Assembly: GCA_000277545.1 (NCBI GenBank)
Contig: AKXM01000055.1
Coordinates: 62,001-126,000 of the forward strand
Direction of reading: 5' to 3'
Length of the DNA stretch: 64,000 bases
Origin: Enterobacter sp. Ag1
Lineage (GTDB): Bacteria; Pseudomonadota; Gammaproteobacteria; Enterobacterales; Enterobacteriaceae
Every line of letters begins with the position of its first letter. Within the stretch, counting starts at the first letter, position 1. The translations under genes and the position numbers were made by a program. The notes under the pieces are model-generated. The model was given only the letters and a program-made list of their open reading frames with translations. It searched no databases and had not been told where the DNA came from. Below are positions 1-9,777 of the stretch, in pieces.

Positions 1-653
1 GTACGCATTTTTAGCAGGTGCTGCCGTTCGTGCTCGTCGGTAGTTTTAATCTGCGGTGTCAGCCCTGGGTAAACCAGGCAGTCGTGCGTGACCAGATCCG
101 TGCGTTTGCCCGGCATCCCTTTCTTGCTGAGGTAGTCTGCGGTGGCACAGTAAGCCCAGCGAACTGGAGCCAGTTTGCGCATGGCGTAATTTTGCGGCGG
201 AGAGGTGGATATTCGCAGGGCGATATCGAAGTCGGATTCATTAAGATTAATAAAGTTATCGTTGAGGTCAATATAAAGATTCACATCGGGGAAGTTCGCC
301 CGGTATTTATCAACAAGGTTGACCAGCCTGGCGTAGCCAAACGCAATAGAACAGGTGATGCGCAATTCGCCCTGCGGATTGTTGTAATAGCTTGATGTGG
401 TATTTAGCGTGTCGTCGAATTCTTTAATTAACTTATTAGCGCGGTTAAACAAATATTGCCCCGCATCGGTTAGCGTGATGCTGCGGGTCGTTCTTTTGAT
501 AAGCGTTGTGCCCAGTAAATCCTCCAGCGCCGCCAGGCTCTTGCTTACCGCCGAAGGCGACACGCTGAGCTGTGCCGCCGCTTCAGACAGCCCGCCGCAA
601 TCGATAATTTTGACGAATACCTCGAGATGCTTGAGTGAAATTGGCGCGCTCAT
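1..653 (-). CDS. LysR-type transcriptional regulator, C-terminus beyond window edge
   Basis: This minus-strand gene starts with ATG at 653 and runs off the left edge after 217 codons. The N-terminus (MSAPISLKHLEVFVKIIDCG) is a LysR winged helix-turn-helix; the recognition part reads LSEAAAQLSVSPSAVSKSLAALE. The visible remainder matches the start of a LysR effector-binding domain. The gene is divergent from the symporter/C-S lyase pair at 879-3356, with 225 bp between the starts. LysR proteins commonly control the operon they diverge from, so this is probably its activator. The inducer cannot be read from the sequence. Only the family assignment is secure. Confidence 0.9.
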   Translation of the reverse strand, partial: MSAPISLKHLEVFVKIIDCGGLSEAAAQLSVSPSAVSKSLAALEDLLGTTLIKRTTRSITLTDAGQYLFNRANKLIKEFDDTLNTTSSYYNNPQGELRITCSIAFGYARLVNLVDKYRANFPDVNLYIDLNDNFINLNESDFDIALRISTSPPQNYAMRKLAPVRWAYCATADYLSKKGMPGKRTDLVTHDCLVYPGLTPQIKTTDEHERQHLLKMR

Positions 654-779
654 TTTTTCCTTTTATTCACAAGTGATTTGAGGAAACGGTATTAATTCCC
701 CATACCAATCCAATTTCAAAAGTGTAACTATTGCGCTGTAGTAAATAAAGAAGTTGGAAAATGAATTTTATACATTATT

Positions 780-795
780 AGTGATTTTCATCACA
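780..795. promoter_or_regulatory. Candidate CRP-cAMP site upstream of symporter gene
   Basis: AGTGATTTTCATCACA contains both conserved CRP half-sites (GTGA, six bases, TCAC). It lies about 85 bp upstream of the symporter start, inside the LysR/symporter divergent region. This suggests catabolite control of the uptake operon. It is a consensus match only. Confidence 0.5.
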
Positions 796-878
796 AAAGT
801 CCGGGGATTTAATTACAGCAGTTGGTAATTGTGATTTTCGTCCCAGTTATTATTACTTTTATTGAGAAGGTATCCTTT

Positions 879-2123
879 ATGTGGACACGCCTCGAACCCT
901 ACAAATCATCTTTTGTTCTTTTATTTGCTCTCATTGTCGGCGGCTTGCTGGGTATTTATGCCCCAACTTACGCCATTAAATTACAACCTGTCGGGCAAAT
1001 ATTCCTCAACCTGTTGTTTATGATTATTGTGCCGCTGGTTGGCGTCAGCGTGATGTCATCTATTGCCGGCATGACCGACCTTAAACGGTTAGGCCGTATC
1101 ATGGTGGTTATTTTTATTGTTTCCATCGCCATGGCGCTTATTCCCGCCGCAGGCATTGTGCTGCTGGCGCTTTGGTACAACCCGGCCCAGGGCGTGACCA
1201 TCGATCTTTCCCATTCGGTGAAAGGCGGCTCGGGGGAGATGGATTTTGTCAGCATGGTGACTACCAGCGACTTTGTCGGGTTGTTCTCCAAGTCGAACAT
1301 CCTGGCGCTGATCGTGATTGCGATTATCGCCGGTGTAGCGATTGGTCAGTCGGCGGATGCGGGTAAACGCATCGCCGCTCTGCTGCAGGATGCCAACACC
1401 GTTATCATGAAAATTGTCTCTATTATCATGAAGGTGGCACCTGTCGGCCTGGGCTGCTACTTCGCTGCAACCATGGCGAGCCAGGATGCTTCGCTGCTGA
1501 TGACCTTCGCTCGCGCCATCGGGTTATTTATGGCGGCAACGCTTATCTATTACGTGCTTGGCTCCATTTTCTATTCGTGGATTGGCGGCGGGCTTCCGGC
1601 AGTAAAAGCGTTCTGGAAACACGCGATTGAACCTTCCGCGACCGCGCTGGGTACCTGCTCTTCGCTCGGTACTCTGCCGGTTACGCTGCGTGCGGGCAAG
1701 GCAATGGGCATCAACCCTGAAATTGTCGATGTCTCGATTCCGCTGCTGGTGAACCTCAATAAAGGCGGCGTGGCGATGATTGCCGCGTTGAAAATCGTCT
1801 TTATCTATTCGGTTCTTGGCCTGCCATTTACCAGCGAAACCTTCTTCCTCGCGATGCTGATTGCCGTGCTGTCGGCCATTATCGTTGGCGGCGTACCGGG
1901 CGGCGCGTTCCTCGGGGAGATCTTTATTGTCACGACGCTGGGGCTGCCAATGGAAGCCATCCCGCTGCTGGTGGTGCTTGGCACCATTACCGATGCACCG
2001 GCCACGCTTATCAACGTGATCCACGATCTTAATGCGGCACAAATCGTTGAACGCTTCGCCGGAAAGAAGCGTGGTGAACCGGAAACCAGCGCTCCGCTGG
2101 CCGCAAACAGCCTCGCTGGCTAA
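879..2123 (+). CDS. Dicarboxylate/amino acid:cation symporter (DAACS family)
   Basis: Inner-membrane secondary transporter of the GltP/DctA/TcyP superfamily, 414 aa with many hydrophobic helices. Family signatures are visible: the serine-rich re-entrant loop (ATALGTCSSLGTLPVTL) and the later region ending ATLINVIHDLNAAQIVERFAG. I place the start at the ATG at 879 (MWTRLEPYKSSF) because AGAAGG lies eight bases upstream; an upstream in-frame start at 822 has no such support. The next gene, 42 bp downstream, encodes a MetC-type C-S lyase. The natural inference is uptake of a sulfur-containing or related amino acid such as cystine or cystathionine, but the substrate is not shown by the sequence. 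Confidence 0.87.
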   Translation: MWTRLEPYKSSFVLLFALIVGGLLGIYAPTYAIKLQPVGQIFLNLLFMIIVPLVGVSVMSSIAGMTDLKRLGRIMVVIFIVSIAMALIPAAGIVLLALWYNPAQGVTIDLSHSVKGGSGEMDFVSMVTTSDFVGLFSKSNILALIVIAIIAGVAIGQSADAGKRIAALLQDANTVIMKIVSIIMKVAPVGLGCYFAATMASQDASLLMTFARAIGLFMAATLIYYVLGSIFYSWIGGGLPAVKAFWKHAIEPSATALGTCSSLGTLPVTLRAGKAMGINPEIVDVSIPLLVNLNKGGVAMIAALKIVFIYSVLGLPFTSETFFLAMLIAVLSAIIVGGVPGGAFLGEIFIVTTLGLPMEAIPLLVVLGTITDAPATLINVIHDLNAAQIVERFAGKKRGEPETSAPLAANSLAG

Positions 2124-2165
2124 GCCCTCTGAATGGAATGAATCAGGAAATAACGGGAGAATTTT

Positions 2166-3356
2166 ATGAAACAGAAAAGTCATCTTGAAACTCAGCTGAT
2201 CGTCGCCGGGCGTGAAAAACGCTACACCCAGGGGGCGGTAAATGCGGTCATCCAGCGTGCGTCCTCGCTGGTATTTGACAGCGTGAAAGCCAAAAAATTT
2301 GCCACTGCCAACCGGGCAAACGGCGAACTGTTCTATGGCCGCAGAGGCACGCTGACGCATTTTTCCTTCCAGAAGGCGATGACGGAGTTAGAAGGCGGTG
2401 CCGGGTGCTCGCTTTATCCGTGCGGCGCGGCGGCGGTCACCAATGCGATTCTGGCTTTTGTCAGCGGCGGAGATCATATCCTGATGACCGGCGCGGCCTA
2501 TGAGCCAACGCAGGATTTCTGCAACAAGATCCTGAGCAAATTCAACGTCTCAACAACGTATTACGATCCGCTGATTGGCGCCGGGATCGCTGAGCTCATC
2601 CAGCCGAATACCCGCGTTGTTTTCCTTGAGTCTCCGAGCTCAATTACCATGGAGGTTCAGGACGTGCCCGGCATGATTAAGTCTATTCGCGCCGTTAACC
2701 CGGAAATTGTTGTCATGCTGGACAACACCTGGGCCGCCGGGGTGCTATTCCGTGCGCTGGATTATGGTGTAGATATCTCGATTCAGGCCGGGACCAAATA
2801 CACCATCGGCCATTCGGACGGCATGTTGGGGACGGCGGTTGCCAACGCACGCTGCTGGGATCGCCTGCGTGAAAACTCGTACCTGATGGGCCAGACGCTG
2901 GATGCCGATACGGCGTATATGGCTGCCCGTGGCCTGCGCACGCTGGGGGTGAGGTTGAAGCAACATGGGGAAAGCAGCCTCGCGATTGCCCGCTGGCTGT
3001 CGGCTCATCCGCTGGTGGAGCGGGTTAACCATCCTGCTCTGGCTGAATGTCCGGGACATGCGTTCTTCGAACGCGACTTTTCCGGCAGCTCCGGCCTGTT
3101 CTCCTTTGTGCTAAAACAGCGCCTGACGGACGAGCAGCTTGCGGGTTACCTGGATAATTTTACGCTGTTCCATATGGCGTATTCCTGGGGCGGGTTTGAG
3201 TCACTGATCCTGGCCAACCAGCCGGAAGAGCTGAACGACATTCGTCCGGCAGGTAAGGTGGACTTCAGCGGCACGCTGGTGCGAGTCCATATTGGCCTGG
3301 AAAGCGTTGAAGAACTGATTGCTGACCTGGAAGCCGGTTTTACCCGCATCGCCTGA
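2166..3356 (+). CDS. Cystathionine beta-lyase-type PLP enzyme (MetC paralogue)
   Basis: 396-aa fold-type I PLP enzyme of the Cys/Met metabolism family. The PLP lysine is K211 in [14 protein letters not shown] and the ring-stacking aspartate is D186 in VMLDNTWA. The [22 protein letters not shown] segment is typical of MetC. It is collinear and very similar to the second copy at 57454-58641, which has the conserved metC-exbBD context. This copy is therefore more likely a catabolic C-S lyase acting on whatever the preceding symporter imports. Both genes are probably one operon under the divergent LysR regulator. A GC hairpin with a T-rich tail follows. Exact substrate is unknown. Confidence 0.85.
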   Translation: MKQKSHLETQLIVAGREKRYTQGAVNAVIQRASSLVFDSVKAKKFATANRANGELFYGRRGTLTHFSFQKAMTELEGGAGCSLYPCGAAAVTNAILAFVSGGDHILMTGAAYEPTQDFCNKILSKFNVSTTYYDPLIGAGIAELIQPNTRVVFLESPSSITMEVQDVPGMIKSIRAVNPEIVVMLDNTWAAGVLFRALDYGVDISIQAGTKYTIGHSDGMLGTAVANARCWDRLRENSYLMGQTLDADTAYMAARGLRTLGVRLKQHGESSLAIARWLSAHPLVERVNHPALAECPGHAFFERDFSGSSGLFSFVLKQRLTDEQLAGYLDNFTLFHMAYSWGGFESLILANQPEELNDIRPAGKVDFSGTLVRVHIGLESVEELIADLEAGFTRIA

Positions 3357-3367
3357 TTCCCTCTTTT

Positions 3368-3390
3368 GCCGCCCGCAAGGGCGGCTTTCT
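3368..3390 (+). terminator. Rho-independent terminator after the MetC paralogue
   Basis: Stem GCCGCCC / GGGCGGC around a GCAA tetraloop, followed by TTTCT, twelve bases after the stop codon. Confidence 0.8.
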
Positions 3391-3422
3391 CGCCCGAGTT
3401 ATTCTGCTATTCCCTTTGTCGC

Positions 3423-3471
3423 GGAATAAAATATTCGTGATTGTGTTCACGCACATGGAATAAAATATTCC
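3423..3471 (+). promoter_or_regulatory. murQP control region: twin operator repeats flanking a CRP site
   Basis: The near-palindrome GGAATAAAATATTCC occurs at 3457-3471 and, with one mismatch, at 3423-3437. Between them CGTGATTGTGTTCACG (3436-3451) contains perfect CRP half-sites. A -10-like TACTAT follows at 3473-3478. In E. coli, murQP is repressed by MurR binding adjacent repeats and needs CRP-cAMP, so this layout fits a MurR operator pair. murR itself is not adjacent here. Confidence 0.65.
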
Positions 3472-3509
3472 ATACTATGCACAACAGAACACACATAACG
3501 GATGCCCCG

Positions 3510-4418
3510 ATGAAAATTAACTTAACCAAACTGGTCACCGAAGGCCGCAATCCGGCCAGCGCGGAAATCGACACTCTGCCCACCTTAGAGATGCTTAAAG
3601 TTATCAATAACGAAGACAAGCGGGTGCCGCTGGCGGTGGAAGCCACGCTGCCGCAGGTCGCTCAGGTTGTCGATAAAGTGGTGGCGGCTTTCGCCCAGGG
3701 CGGCAGGCTGATTTACAGCGGCGCAGGAACGTCCGGCCGTCTGGGGATCCTGGATGCAAGTGAGTGCCCGCCAACCTTTGGCACGCCGCGTGAGCAGGTC
3801 GTCGGGCTGATTGCCGGTGGGCATCCGGCCATTCTGCAGGCGGTAGAAAACGCCGAAGACAACCGTGAAATGGGTGAGCAGGATCTGCGTAACCTGAACT
3901 TCAGCGCGCGTGACGTGCTGGTAGGGATTGCCGCCAGCGGGCGTACGCCTTACGTACTGGGCGCTATGGCCTATGCAAAAAGCGTGGGGGCCACCGTCGC
4001 CGCAGTCTCCTGTAATCCGGGCAGCGAAATGAGCCTGGCGGCGGATATCGCCATTGAACCGGTCGTCGGCCCGGAAATCGTCACCGGCTCTTCACGCATG
4101 AAGGCCGGGACGGCGCAAAAGCTGATCCTGAATATGATCACTACCGGGTCGATGATTCGCAGCGGCAAAGTCTACGGCAACCTGATGGTGGATGTGGAAG
4201 CCACCAACGCCAAGCTGATCCAGCGCCAGGTCAATATTGTGGTGGCGGCGACCGAATGCAGCCCGGAGCAGGCCGAAGCGGCGCTTAGCGCCTGCCGCCG
4301 CCACTGCAAAACGGCGATCTTCATGCTGCTGAGCGGCCTGTCAGCCGAAGAGGCAAGCGATCTGCTGGCGAAAAAACAAGGCTTTATACGTGAAGCATTA
4401 CGGGGGTTAAACGGGTAG
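3510..4418 (+). CDS. murQ: N-acetylmuramic acid 6-phosphate etherase MurQ
   Basis: 302-aa SIS-domain lyase that cleaves the D-lactyl ether of MurNAc-6-P to give GlcNAc-6-P, in cytoplasmic cell-wall sugar recycling. The phosphosugar-binding motif [10 protein letters not shown] is present. E85 (DASECPP) and E116 (NAEDN) align with E. coli catalytic residues E83 and E114. The start is the ATG at 3510 ([15 protein letters not shown]); the reading frame is open upstream, but the operator and promoter elements lie there. murP follows after two bases, so the two are translationally close. In E. coli murR is divergent from murQ; here the upstream gene is unrelated. Confidence 0.96.
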   Translation: MKINLTKLVTEGRNPASAEIDTLPTLEMLKVINNEDKRVPLAVEATLPQVAQVVDKVVAAFAQGGRLIYSGAGTSGRLGILDASECPPTFGTPREQVVGLIAGGHPAILQAVENAEDNREMGEQDLRNLNFSARDVLVGIAASGRTPYVLGAMAYAKSVGATVAAVSCNPGSEMSLAADIAIEPVVGPEIVTGSSRMKAGTAQKLILNMITTGSMIRSGKVYGNLMVDVEATNAKLIQRQVNIVVAATECSPEQAEAALSACRRHCKTAIFMLLSGLSAEEASDLLAKKQGFIREALRGLNG

Positions 4419-4420
4419 CT

Positions 4421-5872
4421 ATGGCGAAAATCACCGGCTCGATGATGGCAGACATCCTGCGCCTGACGGGCGGCAGCGGCAATATCCTTGTCTGCGGCAA
4501 CTGCATGACGCGTCTCAGGCTAACGCTCAAAAACAGAGATCTCGTTCAGCACGACGACCTGAAGAAAATCCCCGGCGTGATGGGCGTGGTCAACGGCGAC
4601 GACCAGCTGCAAATTATTCTCGGCCCCGGCAAAGCGCAAACCGCCAGCGAGCTGATGAATGGCCTGTTAAAGCAGGGGGGCTTAAGCGAGCCGGAGCGTG
4701 GCGAAAGCGCGGACCTGGCCGCGCTCGCCAGCCAGAACAAACAGCAGATGAAGGCGAAGCAGAACAGCGCGGTGCATAACTTCCTCACTAAGTTTGCCAC
4801 CATCTTCACGCCGCTGATCCCGGGCTTTATCGCCGCCGGGCTGCTGCTGGGTATTGCCACGCTGCTACAGCAAACGCTGATCGTTGAAGGCACAGCGCCT
4901 GCGGCCTGGCTGACCCAGCTTATTGCCTATATGAAGGTGTTCAGCATCGGGCTGTTTACCTTCCTGAGCATTCTGATTGGCTTCAACACCCAGAAAGCTT
5001 TCGGCGGCACCGGCGTGAACGGGGCGATCATCGCCTCGCTGTTTATTCTGCGCTACGTGCCGGAAGGCAAAGTGGGCTACTACGCCGGGATGGATACCTT
5101 CTTCGGGCTGGCTATCGACCCGCGCGGCAACATTATTGGCGTGCTGCTGGCCTGTATGCTCGGGGCGTGGATCGAACGCCAGGTTCGACGGATGATCCCG
5201 GACAACCTGGATATGATCCTCACCTCGACGATCACCTTATTGATCACCGGGGCGATCACTTTTGTGGCGATCATGCCCATCGGCGGCGAGCTGTTCAAAG
5301 GCATGTCCTGGCTGTTTATGCACCTGAACGGCAACCCGTTCGGCACGGCGATTCTGGCCGGGCTGTTCCTGATTGCCGTGGTGTTTGGTATTCACCAGGG
5401 ATTTGTCCCGGTCTACTTCGCGCTGATGGATGCCCAGGGCTTTAACTCGCTGTTCCCGATTCTGGCGATGGCCGGTGCGGGGCAGGTGGGCGCGGCGCTG
5501 GCTCTGTTTGCCCGCTCGCCGAAAGGCTCGGTCCTGCGTACGCAAATCAAAGGGGCGATTATTCCCGGCCTGCTGGGCATTGGTGAGCCGCTGATTTACG
5601 GCGTGACGCTGCCGCGCCTGAAGCCGTTTATTACCGCCTGTATCGGCGGCGGCATCGGCGGGTTCTTTATCGGGCTGGTGGCCTGGCTGGGGCTGCCCGT
5701 CGGACTCAATACGGTGTTTGGGCCGTCAGGTTTGGTGTCGATTCCGCTGATGACTTCCCATCAGGGGATCTTCGCCGGGATGGCGGTTTACGTTGCCGGG
5801 ATTGTTATCGCCTATGTGGCCGGGTTTATCATGACCTGGTGTTTTGGCAGTAAGAACGTTGATTTGACTTAA
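4421..5872 (+). CDS. murP: PTS N-acetylmuramic acid transporter subunit IIBC MurP
   Basis: 483-aa inner-membrane permease that imports and phosphorylates MurNAc. The N-terminal EIIB domain (about residues 1-90) has the phosphocysteine C28 in [14 protein letters not shown]. The EIIC domain follows from about residue 115 with many hydrophobic helices and the conserved [18 protein letters not shown] segment. There is no EIIA domain, as in E. coli MurP, which borrows the glucose EIIA. It lies two bases after murQ and makes the substrate that MurQ uses. Confidence 0.96.
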   Translation: MAKITGSMMADILRLTGGSGNILVCGNCMTRLRLTLKNRDLVQHDDLKKIPGVMGVVNGDDQLQIILGPGKAQTASELMNGLLKQGGLSEPERGESADLAALASQNKQQMKAKQNSAVHNFLTKFATIFTPLIPGFIAAGLLLGIATLLQQTLIVEGTAPAAWLTQLIAYMKVFSIGLFTFLSILIGFNTQKAFGGTGVNGAIIASLFILRYVPEGKVGYYAGMDTFFGLAIDPRGNIIGVLLACMLGAWIERQVRRMIPDNLDMILTSTITLLITGAITFVAIMPIGGELFKGMSWLFMHLNGNPFGTAILAGLFLIAVVFGIHQGFVPVYFALMDAQGFNSLFPILAMAGAGQVGAALALFARSPKGSVLRTQIKGAIIPGLLGIGEPLIYGVTLPRLKPFITACIGGGIGGFFIGLVAWLGLPVGLNTVFGPSGLVSIPLMTSHQGIFAGMAVYVAGIVIAYVAGFIMTWCFGSKNVDLT

Positions 5873-5885
5873 GTTAATATGACTC

Positions 5886-5912
5886 TTGCCGGCCCGCCTT
5901 CTGCGGGCGGCG
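5886..5912 (+). terminator. Possible terminator after murP
   Basis: A GC-rich hairpin (CCCGC / GCGGG around CTTCT, with extra flanking GC pairs) lies about 20 bp after murP. It has no real T-run, so termination would be weak. Confidence 0.4.
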
Positions 5913-6046
5913 TTATTCCCGGTCAGCAGCTAACCTTGCCCACTTTTTTTCTAAGGATGGAAAGGCATTAGCGATAATTTTTTATTCTTTTATGGAATCG
6001 TTGCCGTTGGAAATACTGCTCTCTCCCCCGAGACAGGAGCAGAATC

Positions 6047-7021
6047 ATGGCAGCAAAACGACACTCACTCTGGCTGGTTGCACTGGCCCTAATTGCGGCT
6101 CAGGCCCAGGCGGTGGACGTCACCGTGGCGTACCAAACCTCCGCCGAACCCGCCAAAGTTGCGCAAGCCGACGACGCTTTTGCCAAAGACAGCGGGGCGA
6201 AAGTGGAATGGCGTAAGTTCGACAGCGGCGCGAGCGTGGTGCGTGCGCTCGCCTCGGGCGATGTGCAAATCGGCAATATCGGCTCCAGCCCGCTGGCCGT
6301 TGCCGCCAGCCAAAACGTACCGATTGAAGTCTTCCTCCTGGCCTCCCAGCTCGGTAACTCTGAAGCGCTGGTGGTCAAAAAAGGCATCAAAACGCCGCAG
6401 GACCTGATCGGCAAACGCATCGCCGTGCCGTTTATTTCGACTACCCATTACAGCCTGCTGGCTTCCCTCAAGCATTGGGGCATCAAGCCGGATCAGGTTC
6501 AAATTCTAAATCTTCAGCCTCCGGCAATTATTGCCGCGTGGCAGCGCGGGGATATCGACGCCGCTTATGTCTGGGCTCCGGCGGTGAACGAGCTGGAAAA
6601 AGACGGCAACGTGCTGACGGACTCGGCGCAGGTGGGCAAATGGGGCTCCCCGACGCTCGACGTCTGGGTCGTACGTAAAGACTTTGCTGAAAAACATCCT
6701 GATGTGGTCACCGCTTTTGCCCGCAGCGCCGTTGCGGCTCAGAAAGGCTACCTCGACAACCCTGACGGCTGGCTTCAGCAGCCGGACAACCTGAGCAAGC
6801 TTTCGCGCCTGAGCGGCGTACCGGAAAGCGACGTCCCGGGGCTGGTGAAGGGCAATACCTACCTGACGGCGAAGCAGCAGGTTGAGCAGCTTAGCGGCCC
6901 AGTGAATAAAGCCATCGTGGACACCGCGCACTTCCTGAAAGAGCAGGGCAAAGTGCCGGCGGTCGCCACCGATTATAGCCAGTTTGTAACCGACCGCTTC
7001 GTGAAGCCGCTGGCGCAGTAA
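6047..7021 (+). CDS. tauA: Taurine ABC transporter periplasmic binding protein TauA
   Basis: 324-aa periplasmic solute-binding protein. Residues 1-22 form a signal peptide (LWLVALALIAAQAQA with cleavage before VDVTVAYQ). The body has the SsuA/TauA fold with segments such as NIGSSPLAVAASQN and RIAVPFISTTHYSLL. It is the first gene of a complete tauABCD operon that uses taurine as a sulfur source under sulfate limitation; in E. coli this needs the LysR activator Cbl. GACAGGAGC gives a Shine-Dalgarno before the ATG at 6047. The upstream 170 bp should contain a Cbl-dependent promoter, but I could not point to a specific box. Confidence 0.95.
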   Translation: MAAKRHSLWLVALALIAAQAQAVDVTVAYQTSAEPAKVAQADDAFAKDSGAKVEWRKFDSGASVVRALASGDVQIGNIGSSPLAVAASQNVPIEVFLLASQLGNSEALVVKKGIKTPQDLIGKRIAVPFISTTHYSLLASLKHWGIKPDQVQILNLQPPAIIAAWQRGDIDAAYVWAPAVNELEKDGNVLTDSAQVGKWGSPTLDVWVVRKDFAEKHPDVVTAFARSAVAAQKGYLDNPDGWLQQPDNLSKLSRLSGVPESDVPGLVKGNTYLTAKQQVEQLSGPVNKAIVDTAHFLKEQGKVPAVATDYSQFVTDRFVKPLAQ

Positions 7022-7036
7022 ACAGGAGACACGCCG

Positions 7037-7804
7037 ATGCTACAGGTTTCGCATCTCAGCGCGGAGTACGGCGGCAAGCCGGTACTCGACGACATTAATC
7101 TGACGGTGGACGAGGGCGAGCTGCTGGTGGTGCTCGGCCCTTCCGGCTGCGGTAAGACCACGCTGCTTAACCTGATCGCCGGTTTCGTTCCCTATCATTC
7201 CGGCAGCATTACGCTTCAGGGCAAAACGGTTGCAGGCCCCGGCGCCGAGCGCGGGGTTGTTTTTCAGAACGAAGGGCTGCTGCCCTGGCGATCGGTACTG
7301 CATAACGTGGCCTTCGGGCTGCAGCTTGCCGGGCAGGCTAAGCCCGAGCGGGAAGAGATTGCGCTCGACATGCTGCGCAAGGTTGGGCTGGAAGATAAGG
7401 CGAAAAACGCCATCTGGCAGCTTTCGGGCGGGCAGCGGCAGCGGGTGGGCATTGCCCGGGCGCTGGCGACGAAGCCCCAGCTTTTGTTGCTGGACGAGCC
7501 GTTTGGCGCGCTGGATGCCTTTACCCGCGAGCAGATGCAAACTCTACTGCTGAAGCTATGGCACGAAAGCCGTCGGCAGGTGCTGCTGATCACCCACGAC
7601 ATTGAAGAGGCGGTCTTTCTGGCGACGGAACTGGTCTTGCTCTCGCCAGGCCCTGGCCGCGTGCTGGAGCGGCTTCAGCTTGATTTTGGCCGTCGCTTTG
7701 CCGCCGGAGAGCCGTGCCGAAGCATCAAATCCGATCCAGAATTTATCGCCAAACGTGAATACGTGCTGAGCCGCGTGTTCGATCAGCGGGAGGGCTTCTT
7801 ATGA
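7037..7804 (+). CDS. tauB: Taurine ABC transporter ATPase TauB
   Basis: 255-aa cytoplasmic ATP-binding subunit. Walker A is GPSGCGKTT (near residue 34), the signature is [15 protein letters not shown], Walker B is [12 protein letters not shown] and the switch histidine lies in [10 protein letters not shown]. It starts 15 bp after tauA with AGGAGA upstream. It ends in a four-base ATGA overlap with tauC, which indicates translational coupling. Length matches E. coli TauB. Confidence 0.95.
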   Translation: MLQVSHLSAEYGGKPVLDDINLTVDEGELLVVLGPSGCGKTTLLNLIAGFVPYHSGSITLQGKTVAGPGAERGVVFQNEGLLPWRSVLHNVAFGLQLAGQAKPEREEIALDMLRKVGLEDKAKNAIWQLSGGQRQRVGIARALATKPQLLLLDEPFGALDAFTREQMQTLLLKLWHESRRQVLLITHDIEEAVFLATELVLLSPGPGRVLERLQLDFGRRFAAGEPCRSIKSDPEFIAKREYVLSRVFDQREGFL

Positions 7805-8628
7805 GCATAGTGATTCAGGACAAACCCGTGCGCCGCAGGCTAGCCTTGCGCTGGCCGTTTTCGCGTCAGCTCACCCTGAGCGCAACCACGCTGGTGGCGT
7901 TGGTGCTGTTGTGGTGGTGGGTGGCGGCGCAGCATTGGATAAGCCCGCTGTTTCTGCCGCCACCGGGGCAGGTGCTGGCGAAGCTTATCACCATCGCCGG
8001 GCCGCAGGGCTTTATGGACGCCACGCTTTGGCAGCATCTGGCCGCGAGCCTGGGGCGCATTCTTACCGCGCTTGCCGCTGCGGTGTTGATAGGCATCCCG
8101 GTGGGCATTGCAATGGGGCTGAGTCCCACCGTGCGCGGCATTCTTGATCCGCTGATCGAGCTTTACCGCCCGGTGCCGCCGCTGGCCTATTTACCGCTGA
8201 TGGTGATTTGGTTTGGCATCGGCGAGACATCCAAAATCCTGCTGATTTATCTCGCGATTTTTGCGCCGGTGGCCATGTCCACCATGGCGGGCGTGCGCAG
8301 CGCGAAGCAGGTACGCATTCGTGCGGCTCAGGCGCTCGGGGCATCTCGCTGGCAGGTTATCTGGCATGTGATTTTGCCGGGCGCGCTGCCGGAAATTCTG
8401 ACCGGATTTCGCATTGGGCTGGGCGTGGGCTGGTCCACGCTGGTGGCCGCAGAGCTTATCGCCGCCACGCGCGGGCTGGGCTTTATGGTGCAGTCCGCCG
8501 GTGAGTTTCTGGCGACCGACGTGGTGCTGGCCGGGATCGGCGTCATTGCCGTCATCGCATTTTGTTTAGAACTGGGGCTACGGGCGCTACAGCGCCGTCT
8601 GACCCCGTGGCATGGAGAAGGGCAATGA
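7801..8628 (+). CDS. tauC: Taurine ABC transporter permease TauC
   Basis: 275-aa inner-membrane permease of the BPD family with about six hydrophobic helices. The EAA loop that contacts TauB is visible ([28 protein letters not shown]). It starts inside the tauB stop codon and overlaps tauD by ATGA, so tauB, tauC and tauD form a coupled unit. Confidence 0.95.
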   Translation: MSIVIQDKPVRRRLALRWPFSRQLTLSATTLVALVLLWWWVAAQHWISPLFLPPPGQVLAKLITIAGPQGFMDATLWQHLAASLGRILTALAAAVLIGIPVGIAMGLSPTVRGILDPLIELYRPVPPLAYLPLMVIWFGIGETSKILLIYLAIFAPVAMSTMAGVRSAKQVRIRAAQALGASRWQVIWHVILPGALPEILTGFRIGLGVGWSTLVAAELIAATRGLGFMVQSAGEFLATDVVLAGIGVIAVIAFCLELGLRALQRRLTPWHGEGQ

Positions 8629-9473
8629 GTGAAAAAGTGAACATTAAGCCGTTGGGGCCGTATATCGGGGCGCAGGTTGACGGCGTGGATTTAACGCGCG
8701 GCCTGAGCGACAACCAGTTCGAGCAGATTTACCACGCGCTGATCCGCCATCAGGTGCTGTTCTTCCGCGAGCAGGAAATTACGCCCGAGCAGCAGCGCGC
8801 GCTGGCTCTGCGTTTCGGCGATCTGCATATTCACCCGGTTTATCCGCATGCCGAAGACGTGGAAGAAATTATCGTGCTGGATACCCACAACGATAATCCG
8901 CCGGATAACGACAACTGGCACACCGACGTGACCTTTATTGAAACGCCGCCTGCCGGAGCGATTCTGGCGGCGAAGCAGCTGCCGGAAACCGGCGGCGATA
9001 CGCTGTGGACCAGCGGGATTGCCGCTTATGAGGGGCTGTCCGAGCCGTTTAAAAAGCTGTTGTCCGGGCTCGAGGCCGAGCACGATTTCCGTAAATCGTT
9101 CCAGGAGTATAAGTACGCCCACAGCGAAGTCGAACACCAGCGCTGGCGCGAAGCCGTGGCGAAGAACCCGCCGCTGCGCCATCCTGTGATTCGCACGCAT
9201 CCGGTCAGCGGGAAACAGGCGCTGTTCGTCAACGAAGGCTTTACCACGCGCATTGTTAACCTGACAGAAAAAGAGAGTGAGACGCTGCTGGGCTTCCTGT
9301 TTGCCCACATCACCAAACCAGAGTTCCAGGTACGCTGGCGCTGGCAGCAAAACGATATTGCCATCTGGGACAACCGCGTGACGCAGCATTACGCCAACGC
9401 CGATTATCTCCCGGCTCGCCGTATCATGCACCGCGCGACAATCCTCGGGGATAAGCCTTTCTGGCGCGGCTGA
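8625..9473 (+). CDS. tauD: Taurine dioxygenase TauD
   Basis: 282-aa Fe(II)/2-oxoglutarate dioxygenase that oxidises taurine to sulfite and aminoacetaldehyde in the cytoplasm. The iron ligands fall at H99 and D101 (WHTDVTF) and H255 (RVTQHYA), with the 2-oxoglutarate arginine at R270 (RIMHRATI), the same numbers as in the E. coli enzyme. The start at 8625 ([16 protein letters not shown]) overlaps the tauC stop. An earlier in-frame start would lie inside tauC and is rejected. Last gene of the operon; no clear terminator follows. Confidence 0.96.
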   Translation: MSEKVNIKPLGPYIGAQVDGVDLTRGLSDNQFEQIYHALIRHQVLFFREQEITPEQQRALALRFGDLHIHPVYPHAEDVEEIIVLDTHNDNPPDNDNWHTDVTFIETPPAGAILAAKQLPETGGDTLWTSGIAAYEGLSEPFKKLLSGLEAEHDFRKSFQEYKYAHSEVEHQRWREAVAKNPPLRHPVIRTHPVSGKQALFVNEGFTTRIVNLTEKESETLLGFLFAHITKPEFQVRWRWQQNDIAIWDNRVTQHYANADYLPARRIMHRATILGDKPFWRG

Positions 9474-9503
9474 GCATCCGAAGGTGTGATTGATATTTGC
9501 TCT

Positions 9504-9528
9504 TTTGGTGGTTATTATAACCACCAAA
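9504..9528. promoter_or_regulatory. Perfect palindrome upstream of hicAB, probable HicB operator
   Basis: The 12-base arm TTTGGTGGTTAT is followed by one central T and its exact reverse complement. The element ends nine bases before the first possible hicA ATG. HicB proteins with a ribbon-helix-helix domain autoregulate by binding palindromes in their own promoter, and the TTATAA-like core could also be the -10 element. Confidence 0.65.
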
Positions 9529-9549
9529 TTTCACTTCATGGATGAAGGA

Positions 9550-9732
9550 ATGACAAGCGCAGAGCTGATAAGGATGTTGAAAAAGTTGGGATGGCTACAC
9601 GTGCGTACCAGAGGCAGCCACCACATTTTTGAAAAAGAAGGTGAGGCAAACCCTGTCGTGGTACCCCACCCAACCAAGGATTTGGCCCCGGGAACGTTGC
9701 ATAAAATTCTTAAGCAACTGGGTGAGAAATGA
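9550..9732 (+). CDS. hicA: HicA-family mRNA interferase toxin
   Basis: About 60-aa dsRBD-like toxin. It has the family signature MTSAELIRMLKKLGW, the catalytic histidine in TRGSHHIFEK, and VVVPHPTKDLAPGTLHKILKQLG. HicA toxins cleave mRNA and are neutralised by the cognate HicB. Start choice is uncertain: ATG at 9538 adds four residues and ATG at 9550 matches the usual HicA N-terminus; AAGGA precedes the second but very tightly. hicB follows 45 bp downstream. The module sits between tauD and nepI. Confidence 0.88.
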   Translation: MTSAELIRMLKKLGWLHVRTRGSHHIFEKEGEANPVVVPHPTKDLAPGTLHKILKQLGEK

Positions 9733-9777
9733 ATAAGTGGCGTGCCAACGAGTAGCGCTTTCAGGAGAGAGGAACGT

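Noticed and set aside
1524..2360. Long minus-strand open frame antisense to the symporter and C-S lyase genes
   Set aside because: It lies antisense to two well-supported genes, has no recognisable domain or ribosome site, and its composition is that of a codon-bias shadow.
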